The notes under the pieces are model-generated. The model saw nothing but the letters and a program-made list of their open reading frames with translations. It did no database searches and had not been told where the DNA came from. Below are positions 28,377-35,754 of a stretch of DNA of 64,000 bases, in pieces. Numbering within the stretch: the first letter of the stretch is position 1; each line of letters opens with the position of its first letter. The position numbers and the translations under genes were made by a program. Source of the stretch: an uncultured bacterium (GTDB lineage: Bacteria > Cyanobacteriota > Vampirovibrionia > Gastranaerophilales > Gastranaerophilaceae); contig CASEYP010000020.1 in NCBI GenBank assembly GCA_949292185.1, positions 83,515-147,514 of the forward strand, read 5' to 3'.

Positions 28377-28757
28377 GATAAATCTCTTATTTATTTAAAT
28401 TACAGTCTAACATAAATTAAAAATATTAGCTAATTTTATTTAAAATCATGCTTTTAAATTTTAACTGTAATTTTGTATTGTCAAATAAAAATTATAAAAA
28501 CTTTTACAGTATTTCATTAAATTTTCTTCATTAAGAATTAATAACACGAATTTTTTCTTACGAAATCAAGGGGCATGGTCAAATGTAAAAAAATAATAAT
28601 TTTTTTTTACTTGTAATCATGCAAAATTAGGACTACATTAGAATACATAAGAAAGCCGAATTAAAAATCACCGGCTACCAGAAATGTGGAAGGGATGATT
28701 ATCAAACAGATAATCAAGTATGAATAAAAATTTAGTTGGACGATAGAAATAGAGGTG

Positions 28758-28811
28758 ATGGCGAAGAAGTCCAAAAGGGAAAAGAGATTATTGAGGTACA
28801 GTTTACTGTAG
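28758..28811 (+). CDS. Possible 17-residue basic peptide
   Basis: An ATG preceded by AGAGGTG opens 17 codons (MAKKSKREKRLLRYSLL) inside the candidate structured RNA. The start resembles ribosomal protein S14, but it stops early. It may be a leader peptide or chance. It overlaps the TTGGAC/GTCCAA hairpin, so translation would affect that fold. Confidence 0.25.
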   Translation: MAKKSKREKRLLRYSLL

Positions 28812-28930
28812 ATTAGGGATATTTTATTTAGTTTACATCTGAAAGTTTAAAATATATCTAGTTTATTTTTGGGAGATAACTAAAAGACTTTTAGAAGAGA
28901 GTTAGTAAGGATAGTTGTAAACTTTTAACT

Positions 28931-28961
28931 AGCTTGCACTTGCATAAGTGTAAGCTTTTTT
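28931..28961 (+). terminator. Terminator immediately upstream of anmK
   Basis: AGCTTGCACTT pairs with AAGTGTAAGCT (one G-U) around GCAT and is followed by six T. It ends only about 15 bases before the anmK start, so it terminates the upstream RNA and may also control anmK. Confidence 0.85.
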
Positions 28962-28975
28962 ATATTATTTAATTG

Positions 28976-30109
28976 ATGGAGAGTTTGGAATCAAAAAAAG
29001 TTATAGCATTAATGTCAGGTACATCTTGCGATAGTATTGATGCGGGTTATTGTGAAGTTTTGCCTGATAGAAGTGTTAAATTAATTCAGGGAATAAATTA
29101 TAAATACCCTGAACATATTAGAGCAAAAATATTTCAATTATTTAGATCAGAAGCATCTATTAAAGATATTTGTCAAATGAATTTTGCTATTGGTAAATGT
29201 TTTGCTGATGCTGCAAATGTATTAATTTCTGAGTTTGGAAAACCTGATTTTATATCAAGTCATGGTCAAACTATTTATCATTATCCTTTTGATGAAAAAA
29301 TAGATAATATAAATTTAAAAAGTACATTACAAATTGGTGAAAGTTCTGTAATTGCACAAAATACTGGTTGTACTGTTATATCAAATTTTAGAGAAGCTGA
29401 TATGGCACAAAATGGTCAGGGTGCACCTTTAGTTTGTTTTGCTGATGAAGCTTGGTTTAAACATAAAGGTAAAAATTTTGCCATCCAAAATATTGGTGGA
29501 ATTTCTAATGTTACTGTTGTGTCAGCTGATTTTGATACATTTGGATTTGATACGGGGCTTGGAAATATTATGATTGATTATTGTATGAATAAATATTTTT
29601 CCAAACCTTATGATAAAGATGGAGAAATTGCTTCTCAAGGTATTATTTCTGATAGTTGGTTAGAATGTTTATTATCAGATGAATATTATTTTATGGATCC
29701 TCCAAAATCTACAGGTAGAGAATATTTTTCAAATAAATATATTGAAAATGTTTTAAAATTTGCACCGGAAGATCCAAAAGATATTATTGCAACTGTAACA
29801 GCTCTAACAGCCAAAACAATAGCGCAAAGTTATGAACGCTTTATTTATCCTAATGTTGGTATTCATGAGGCTGTAATTTGTGGCGGAGGGGCTTATAATA
29901 AAACATTAATGAAAATGTTGAGAGGATATTTACCAAAGCATATTGATTTAACAACTTGTGAAGATTATGGAATATCTAATAATTTTAAAGAAGTAATGGC
30001 ATTTGCACTTTTGGGATACTGCACATATTACAATATCCCAAATAATCTTCCGTGTTGCACAGGTGCTAATAAGCGTGTTGTAATGGGTAAAATTACCCCA
30101 GCATATTAA
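28976..30109 (+). CDS. anmK: Anhydro-N-acetylmuramic acid kinase
   Basis: It phosphorylates and opens 1,6-anhydro-MurNAc released from peptidoglycan, feeding wall recycling. The ~377-residue protein has the ATP-binding LMSGTSCDSIDAG near the start, SSHGQTIYH, NIGGISNVTV, FDTGLGNIMID and ICGGGAYN motifs. I place the start at ATG 28976, although a TTG at 28973 is in frame. No ribosome site exists. TATTAT at 28963-28968 lies seven bases before the ATG, and TTGCAT at 28940 could be a -35, which suggests a leaderless mRNA. Confidence 0.92.
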   Translation: MESLESKKVIALMSGTSCDSIDAGYCEVLPDRSVKLIQGINYKYPEHIRAKIFQLFRSEASIKDICQMNFAIGKCFADAANVLISEFGKPDFISSHGQTIYHYPFDEKIDNINLKSTLQIGESSVIAQNTGCTVISNFREADMAQNGQGAPLVCFADEAWFKHKGKNFAIQNIGGISNVTVVSADFDTFGFDTGLGNIMIDYCMNKYFSKPYDKDGEIASQGIISDSWLECLLSDEYYFMDPPKSTGREYFSNKYIENVLKFAPEDPKDIIATVTALTAKTIAQSYERFIYPNVGIHEAVICGGGAYNKTLMKMLRGYLPKHIDLTTCEDYGISNNFKEVMAFALLGYCTYYNIPNNLPCCTGANKRVVMGKITPAY

Positions 30110-30139
30110 AAGTTATAATCAACAATAAATAAAAAACTA

Positions 30140-30637
30140 TTATGCTTTAGATTTGTGAAGAACAACTTTACCTGTTTTTAAAGTTTCAGGCACATTTATA
30201 ACTCTTTGATTGCTGCTTCCAACCCAAGGAATATTATTGTCATTTAAAGCTTTAACAAATCTTCCGTCAGCTAAAACATCTGCGTATTTCATTGCTTCTT
30301 CGTCTTTAACATCTTCCCAAAGAAATCCGGTATATACCCAAACTGTTTTATCAGGACAAACTTCCTTGCATTTTTTCATCAGTCTGAAAACTTCACTTCT
30401 ATTAAACGGATGAAGAGGATCTCCTCCGCTAAAAGTTATACCTGAACAATGAGGTTGTTTTAAGGCTTCCAATAGTTCTTCTTCAGCTGCCTTATCAAAT
30501 GGTAAGCCTCCTGCCAAATCCCAAGTTATAGGGTTTTGACAACCTTCACAATGGTGTGTACATCCTGCAACCCATAAAACTACTCTTAGACCGTCGCCAT
30601 TTAACATGTCGTCTTTTGTTATATTATGATAATTCAT
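30140..30637 (-). CDS. nrdG: Anaerobic ribonucleotide reductase activating protein
   Basis: This radical SAM enzyme installs the glycyl radical on NrdD. The 165-residue protein carries the CxxxCxxC cluster motif at C26, C30 and C33 (GCTHHCEGC) and the SAM-binding TFSGGDPL. It begins two bases after the nrdD stop and shares its operon and the upstream cobalamin riboswitch. Confidence 0.95.
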   Translation of the reverse strand: MNYHNITKDDMLNGDGLRVVLWVAGCTHHCEGCQNPITWDLAGGLPFDKAAEEELLEALKQPHCSGITFSGGDPLHPFNRSEVFRLMKKCKEVCPDKTVWVYTGFLWEDVKDEEAMKYADVLADGRFVKALNDNNIPWVGSSNQRVINVPETLKTGKVVLHKSKA

Positions 30638-30639
30638 TT

Positions 30640-32901
30640 TTACATACTCACTCTGTCTTTAATTTCTTCCATTTTAGCTTCATTTAAACGTGTATCACCA
30701 TTTACACGTGAGTATGATAAATAACCATTCATACGATCTATTTTTGTAAGGTTTCTGCTTCCACATTTTGGACATACATCCATTGACAATTCTTGGTGTC
30801 CGCAATCATCACAATATGCTAATGATAAATTTACACCTTCGTAAAATCCTTTATCCATTGCTCTTTTAATAAGTGTTTTTATTGCATCTACATTATAAGA
30901 TATAGGATATTTTACATATTGAATTTTACCGCCATTGAATAAATCCCAGAATCTATTTTCCAAATCTTGTTTTTGAATTGGTGTAATATCTTCTGCAACG
31001 TGGCAGTGGAAACTATTTGATACATAGCCTCTATCAGAAACTTTTTCTTTTATTCCGTATTTTTTTCTAAATTGTTTAACTTGTAATCCGCAAAGATTTT
31101 CAGCAGGCGTTCCATATATTGCGTATAAGTTTCCGTCTTCTTCTTTGAATTGGTTAACTTTTTGATTAATATATGACATAACTTCTACTGCAAATTCGCC
31201 ATCTTCAACTAAAGATTTTCCATTATAAAGTTCTTGAAGTTCATTTAATGCGGTAATACCAAATGAAGCTGTTGCTGATTTTAATAATGGTTTAATTTTA
31301 TCAGATGGTTTTAAATGTCCGCCGTAAAATCCGCCTTCGCAATATGCTAAAGGATTTACTGAAGCTTTCATTTCGCCTAAATATTCATAAGTTCTTATAT
31401 GAATTTTTCTGATAAGTTCCAAATAATAATCTAAAACTTCATAAAAATCTTTACTTTCTTGTCTTGCTTTAGCCAAAATCATTGGTAAGTGTAAACTTAC
31501 TGCACCGATATTAAATCTTCCGACAAAAATTGGTTGATCATTATCATCGGCAGGTTTCATTCCGCCTCTTTCAAACCAAGGTGATAAAAATGCTCTGCAA
31601 CCCATTGGGGAAATTACTTTTTTATATTTTTTATAAATACTTGCAACATATCCGTCACCTGTTAATGATAACCAATCCGGATACATTGTTTTTCTTGAGC
31701 ATTCAACACCTGCTTCAAATAAATCTTCTAATTCTTTTCCTTTTCCATGAAGATTTTCGTCATATAAAAATACAATTTTAGGGAATAATACAGGTTTTTT
31801 ATTTTCTTTTTTACCTTGACCTTTAGCATGAACTTTTAACATAGTTAAAGATGCCATTTTTTCAAATTCACCTGTACCAAGACCGATTGTCATTGTGATA
31901 AATGGATAATCACCTCTTGAAGATGCTACTGTGTTGAATTTGTATTCCCAACCTTGGAAACCTTGTTCAAAATCGTTTTGAACATCTTTTAAGGCTTCTT
32001 TTCTTGCATCTTCAAATGATAAACCCATACATAAATATCTGTCATATTGTTTTTCATAAGATTTTTGAGCATAAGGTGCTAAAATTTTATCAACTTCAGG
32101 AACTGTAAATCCGCCATATTGTTGGCTTGCTGCTGCCATAACAATATCACCGATTACATCAAATGCAACGTCTAAAGTTTTAGGTTCGTTATACCATAAG
32201 TTACCCATTTCAAAGCCGCCTTTTAAAACTTCTGCAACATTGAATAAGCAACAATTCATTGTATCGCGACGTGCTGACATATCATGAATATAGATATAAC
32301 CTTCTCTAATTGCTTGTAAATCTTCTACTGTTAAAAAGAATTTTTTGTATAATTCTTTATTTAACTGATTGAATATTAATGAACGTTTTGTTGATACTAA
32401 TGCTGAATCAGAGTTAGAATTTTCTTTATCGCCAATATACATAATTTTTTGGCTTTCTTGATATACTTTGTCAAGCATAGCAACAAAATCTGTTTTATAG
32501 TTTCTGTAATTTCTATAACTTTGAGCAACAAGCGGATTAATATTTTCCAAAGCTCTTTCTACAATGTTATGTATTTCTAAAATACTTACTTCATTTTTTT
32601 GTAAGTCGTTAACATTTTTATTTACGAAATCACATATTCTTTTTAAATCTTCTTCTGAAAATGTAACAAGCATTCTTGCTGCAGATTTTTTTACAGCTTC
32701 CACAACTTTTTGTACATTAAATTTTTCTCTGGTACCGTCTTTTTTTACGATGCATACATTTTCTAATTTTGAAGCACTTTCTATTACTTGTTTTGCAAAC
32801 ATAGCATTAGATTCGTGTACTCTTTTGATAATGTCATTTACATGTGAATTGGATATACCAACTACATTCTCTTTCCCATTCTGATTAACCGCATTTTGCA
32901 T
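30640..32901 (-). CDS. nrdD: Anaerobic (class III) ribonucleoside-triphosphate reductase
   Basis: It makes deoxynucleotides without oxygen using a glycyl radical and formate. The 753-residue protein has an N-terminal ATP-cone (about 48-140: CIVKKDGTREKFN), the large catalytic barrel, and a C-terminal zinc site (CDDCGHQ..CPKCGS) followed by RMNGYL, with the radical glycine at G726. The ATG has GAGGAG nine bases upstream, and that site is part of the cobalamin riboswitch expression platform. Confidence 0.95.
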   Translation of the reverse strand: MQNAVNQNGKENVVGISNSHVNDIIKRVHESNAMFAKQVIESASKLENVCIVKKDGTREKFNVQKVVEAVKKSAARMLVTFSEEDLKRICDFVNKNVNDLQKNEVSILEIHNIVERALENINPLVAQSYRNYRNYKTDFVAMLDKVYQESQKIMYIGDKENSNSDSALVSTKRSLIFNQLNKELYKKFFLTVEDLQAIREGYIYIHDMSARRDTMNCCLFNVAEVLKGGFEMGNLWYNEPKTLDVAFDVIGDIVMAAASQQYGGFTVPEVDKILAPYAQKSYEKQYDRYLCMGLSFEDARKEALKDVQNDFEQGFQGWEYKFNTVASSRGDYPFITMTIGLGTGEFEKMASLTMLKVHAKGQGKKENKKPVLFPKIVFLYDENLHGKGKELEDLFEAGVECSRKTMYPDWLSLTGDGYVASIYKKYKKVISPMGCRAFLSPWFERGGMKPADDNDQPIFVGRFNIGAVSLHLPMILAKARQESKDFYEVLDYYLELIRKIHIRTYEYLGEMKASVNPLAYCEGGFYGGHLKPSDKIKPLLKSATASFGITALNELQELYNGKSLVEDGEFAVEVMSYINQKVNQFKEEDGNLYAIYGTPAENLCGLQVKQFRKKYGIKEKVSDRGYVSNSFHCHVAEDITPIQKQDLENRFWDLFNGGKIQYVKYPISYNVDAIKTLIKRAMDKGFYEGVNLSLAYCDDCGHQELSMDVCPKCGSRNLTKIDRMNGYLSYSRVNGDTRLNEAKMEEIKDRVSM

Positions 32902-32907
32902 AATAAA

Positions 32908-33012
32908 ATCTCCTCAGTCTCGTAAGTCATGCTCTCATTAAGTATTCCGACTTTCACGGTTGCGGACCAGTGAGGGACTTTCACCCTTACTTCCCTTAAT
33001 CTCTATTCAATT
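32908..33012 (-). promoter_or_regulatory. Cobalamin riboswitch controlling nrdD-nrdG
   Basis: Read on the minus strand, the leader contains AAGGGAAGTAAGGGTGAAAGT, then CCCTCACTGGTCCGCAACCG and TGAAAGTCGGAATAC: the order and spacing of the B12-aptamer core. ATTAAG/CTTAAT close the aptamer, AGGG/TCCC and TCAC/GTGA form inner stems, and GAGACTGAGGAG with the ribosome site follows. The short form resembles Cbl-II switches, where ligand binding hides the ribosome site. Subtype and kissing-loop partner are uncertain. Confidence 0.8.
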
Positions 33013-33233
33013 ATTTTATCATAAATGACTTTAAAAATTAATATTTATTCGAAAAAATAAATCCATTGACGGATGGTTTTCGTAATGTATTGAAATATTT
33101 GTTAATCCGTTTTTTGGAAAATGAATAATAACAAGAGTCATGCAAGATGCAAGTTTTTATTTTAAATATTAAATCATGATAAGAAGGATTAACATTTGTA
33201 AATCTTACACTAAATTAAAAATAAAAGAGAATT
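33013..33233. other. AT-rich spacer between nrdD leader and rubredoxin gene
   Basis: No gene is visible. The minus strand has a plausible -10 (GATAAAAT near 33020) that would drive the riboswitch and nrdDG. A direct repeat ATGCAAGATGCAAG lies near 33140. Nothing else is recognised. Confidence 0.4.
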
Positions 33234-33869
33234 TTATCTAATTTTTACAAAATAGTCTTTTCCTTTTTTGCAAACTGGGCAGACAAATGTATCAGGTTCT
33301 TTTGTTAGATCACCTTCATAAACGTATCCGCAAATTTTGCATTTGTATGCAGGACCTTTGTTTGAAGTTGTTGTTTCTTCTATGTATGTTGGTGCATTTT
33401 TAGGACTTGTTCCTTTTCTTACGGCATGATAATAAGCGTAAGTCATGGGAATTTGATTATGCAGCATTTCACCATCTATAATTTTCCCAAGAAAAACCGT
33501 ATGAGTTTCTGTTTCCATTTTGTCTACAAGTTCGCAGATAATGTAGCCTACTGAATTTTCTATTACATCTATTCCATCTACGGTAACTTTTTTTATATTT
33601 TCAAATTTGTTTATATTTTGTCCTGTTTGAAATCCGAATATTGGAATTATATTTTCATCAGAGTCTACTCCAAGTATTGAGATTGCAAATTTTTTGTATT
33701 TATTGATACATTCATTTGTGTAGTTGTGGTGATTTATACTAACTGCGATTGTATCGTATGTAATTTGCATTAGGCTATTTGCGATACAGCCTGTGGATTT
33801 TTCATCACCGTTTGGTGTTGATACTACATAAACTCCGTATGATAAATTCTTTAGTACATTAACATCCAT
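33234..33869 (-). CDS. Flavin reductase-rubredoxin fusion
   Basis: This 211-residue protein joins an FMN-binding flavin reductase domain (about 1-155; GVYVVSTPNGDEKSTGCIANS, ISILGVDSDE) to a C-terminal rubredoxin-like domain with CxxCGY and CPVC (about 175-211). The rubredoxin lacks the usual central loop. Fusions like this (high molecular weight rubredoxin) pass electrons from NAD(P)H to oxygen- or NO-reducing flavodiiron proteins in anaerobes. An AGGA site and TATAAT lie upstream. It stands alone between nrdD and the attenuator-controlled gene. Confidence 0.87.
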   Translation of the reverse strand: MDVNVLKNLSYGVYVVSTPNGDEKSTGCIANSLMQITYDTIAVSINHHNYTNECINKYKKFAISILGVDSDENIIPIFGFQTGQNINKFENIKKVTVDGIDVIENSVGYIICELVDKMETETHTVFLGKIIDGEMLHNQIPMTYAYYHAVRKGTSPKNAPTYIEETTTSNKGPAYKCKICGYVYEGDLTKEPDTFVCPVCKKGKDYFVKIR

Positions 33870-33933
33870 ATAAACTTAAATCCTATTTTTTTGTCTGCTA
33901 ATTATATTATAACATTTTTGTTTAACAATTTCA

Positions 33934-35487
33934 TTAGCTTACAGTTTGAGGAGTTGGAGGATTTTGTTTTTTGCTTCTATGTTTTGTTAATTTATCATTT
34001 ACCATAGGTAATATATAGCCAAGAACTATTCCTGAATATAATAAACCTGAAGCATGTGCTACATTTAGTTTCCACATATTTGCTTTTGCAAAAGATTTTC
34101 CTTTTGCAGCAATTTCAGCGTGTGTTTTTAGATGTAAGTCATTTAACCAATGTTTTACACCTTTGCCTTCTTTTGTAATATTAAATAAGTTTTTGCGATC
34201 TTTATCAAGAAGATTAGCTACACCTTTTGCTGCAAAACCGCCAAATACAAGCCAGTTTAAGAATCCAAAGTAATCTCTTGTTACTGATTCTCTTAATTCG
34301 GTATCATTATCTGCTGCTAAAAATCTTCCAACGATAGTTGATGCATAAACAGTTTTAATTGCATTACCACTTGTAATCGGGCTTGTAAATTGAAGTTTTT
34401 TCACAAAATCTTTTGGATTTTTTACTCGCATTACGCCTATTACCATTGCAACCATGCCGGCACTTGCCAAAAGTTTTTTGAACCATAAGTTTTTGCTTTT
34501 TGCAGCTTGTTGGTTTGTTGGTTTATCGTTATAATCTACGTCGCCAACGAATCCTTTTTTACCTGTTCTTTTTTCTGTTAATTTTCTGTTTAATCTTTGG
34601 TTTGTTAAGCCTAGGGCTGATGCTATAATTAGAGAACCAAAGATTTTAATTTTATTTAGTTTTGCTACTTTTTGGAGAGCTTTTTCTAAGTTGACATTTG
34701 GATTATTGAAAATGTCTTTTCCCATGTCGTAGGTATCACGTAAGATAAATTCTAACTTTTCTGACCATTTTGCATCATGTAATTCAACATGTAAATCTCG
34801 GTTAGCACCAAGTGCATTTGTAATTCTACCTTCCATGATTTTTAAGATATTTTTCTTATCTCTTTTAGAAATACTTTTATCTTCTATGATTTGGGTAAAT
34901 GTATTAATTATTCCGTCTTTTGTTTTTAATGAATCTTTTATGTTTTTGTATTTTGTGTCATCCCATTTTAGTCTATCCCAAGCTTTTTCATCTTCCCATT
35001 CTATTTTGTCCCATTCAATGTCTTTGAAATTATTTAATTTGTTGCCATCTTGTCCTTTTAAGCTTTCAAATACATTTGTAACATATTTATGTACGTTATT
35101 ATCTGAATCTTCCCAGGCATGATTTAGAACTTTTATTGAATCATCGCTATACCAAGTATTAGGATTAATTTTTACATCAGGCATGATTTTTTTGCTCATT
35201 AAATGAGATAATCCAAGTGCAATTAATCCGGCAGATAGGCAGTTAATAAAAGTTCCGCTTATTTCTCTAAAAAATGTTTCAAATCCTGCTTCTTTATTTC
35301 TGTGGTGGTAATCGTAATAAGATCTTGGGGTAACCATTGCTCCTAAGTCGATTAAAACGGCATTTGCCATATCATTTGTATCAAGTGTTCTTAATGCGCT
35401 TGTTACTACTCCGTCTAGTGCTCCTTTAAATTGAGGTTGATGATTTCTTCTTGCTTGTACATCATAATTGTTGATAGTTAGGTTCAT
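33934..35487 (-). CDS. Membrane protein with N-terminal P-x-F-x-G motif, attenuator-controlled
   Basis: This 517-residue protein of unknown function starts at ATG 35487, which has GGAG upstream; an upstream in-frame ATG at 35547 lies inside the terminator hairpin and is rejected. Near the N-terminus is RRNHQPQFKGALDG, a short motif also seen in other proteins here. There are about five hydrophobic segments: near 75-95, then in the second half SLIIASALGL, LLASAGMVAMVIGVM, WLVFGGFAAKGVANLL and SGIVLGYILPMV. A charged region with many W, D and K lies between. The C-terminus is basic and proline-rich. Confidence 0.75.
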   Translation of the reverse strand: MNLTINNYDVQARRNHQPQFKGALDGVVTSALRTLDTNDMANAVLIDLGAMVTPRSYYDYHHRNKEAGFETFFREISGTFINCLSAGLIALGLSHLMSKKIMPDVKINPNTWYSDDSIKVLNHAWEDSDNNVHKYVTNVFESLKGQDGNKLNNFKDIEWDKIEWEDEKAWDRLKWDDTKYKNIKDSLKTKDGIINTFTQIIEDKSISKRDKKNILKIMEGRITNALGANRDLHVELHDAKWSEKLEFILRDTYDMGKDIFNNPNVNLEKALQKVAKLNKIKIFGSLIIASALGLTNQRLNRKLTEKRTGKKGFVGDVDYNDKPTNQQAAKSKNLWFKKLLASAGMVAMVIGVMRVKNPKDFVKKLQFTSPITSGNAIKTVYASTIVGRFLAADNDTELRESVTRDYFGFLNWLVFGGFAAKGVANLLDKDRKNLFNITKEGKGVKHWLNDLHLKTHAEIAAKGKSFAKANMWKLNVAHASGLLYSGIVLGYILPMVNDKLTKHRSKKQNPPTPQTVS

Positions 35488-35514
35488 TATAATCTCCATA
35501 AAAATATTAAAAAC

Positions 35515-35547
35515 AAAAATGCGGTCCCAATTATATCGGGACCGCAT
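35515..35547 (-). terminator. Intrinsic terminator of the attenuator
   Basis: On the minus strand ATGCGGTCCC pairs perfectly with GGGACCGCAT around a nine-base loop, followed by TTTTTGTTTTT. It lies 28 bases before the start codon of the 517-residue membrane protein gene, so readthrough is needed for expression. Confidence 0.9.
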
Positions 35548-35579
35548 TCAAATAAAATCTGGTTTAAATTGTATAATTA

Positions 35580-35669
35580 CTAAAAATTACACACGCTCAA
35601 ACTGCCAAGTCCCGATTGTATGAACTTGGAGGAGGAGGATGTATTATTTTTAGCAAATAGATTTATCAT
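35580..35669 (-). CDS. Leader peptide, 29 residues, four consecutive serine TCC codons
   Basis: A 30-codon frame with AAGGA five bases before its ATG lies upstream of the terminator. Its sequence starts MINLFAKNNT, then SSSS (all TCC), then KFIQSGLGSLSVCNF. The serine run occupies 35639-35628 and sits just before the CCAAGT arm of a hairpin whose other arm is ACTTGG (35610-35605). Position and codon content are those of an attenuator leader peptide. The TCC run is also complementary to Shine-Dalgarno sequences. Confidence 0.7.
   Translation of the reverse strand: MINLFAKNNTSSSSKFIQSGLGSLSVCNF
35605..35629 (-). promoter_or_regulatory. Competing hairpin / antiterminator segment
   Basis: CCAAGT (35629-35624) pairs with ACTTGG (35610-35605). 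The segment ATCGGGAC (35616-35609) overlapping this stem is a perfect 8-base complement to GTCCCGAT (35542-35535), the 5' arm and loop of the terminator. The two structures are mutually exclusive, as in trp-type attenuators. Confidence 0.75.
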
Positions 35670-35697
35670 TATTTTCCTTACTTTTGTTACAAGTATA

Positions 35698-35727
35698 ATA
35701 ATACCCAAAAAAGAAAAAATTTGTCAA
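35698..35727 (-). promoter_or_regulatory. Promoter of the attenuated leader
   Basis: On the minus strand a consensus TTGACA (35727-35722) and TATTAT (35703-35698) are separated by 18 bases. Transcription should start near 35691, giving a leader of about 175 nt up to the terminator. Confidence 0.7.
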
Positions 35728-35754
35728 GGTGTGAACTTTTTTTAATTTAAATTT

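Larger units (their letters stand above)
28562..28963 (+). ncRNA. Candidate structured RNA of unknown class
   Basis: A 590-base stretch without a long gene holds many inverted repeats on the plus strand: GATTATC/GATAATC (28697-28715), TTGGAC/GTCCAA (28737-28774), TACAG/CTGTA (28797-28810), AGTTTACA (28830-28837) with TGTAAACT (28916-28923), and a terminator at its end. The RNA probably starts near 28650, after TAGAAT or TACATT. Base composition between 28650 and 28800 is visibly less AT-rich than the flanks. It does not match RNase P, tmRNA, 6S, SRP RNA or riboswitches I know. A 17-codon reading frame lies inside. Confidence 0.55.

Noticed and set aside
28562..28963. tmRNA, 6S RNA, RNase P, lysine or c-di-AMP riboswitch
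   Set aside because: No tRNA-like ends or resume peptide, no 6S-type long rod, and the invariant riboswitch segments are missing. RNase P is already present at 10.9-11.2 kb.
35488..35547. Upstream ATG for the 517-residue membrane protein
   Set aside because: It is part of the terminator hairpin and has no ribosome site; the ATG at 35487 has GGAG.
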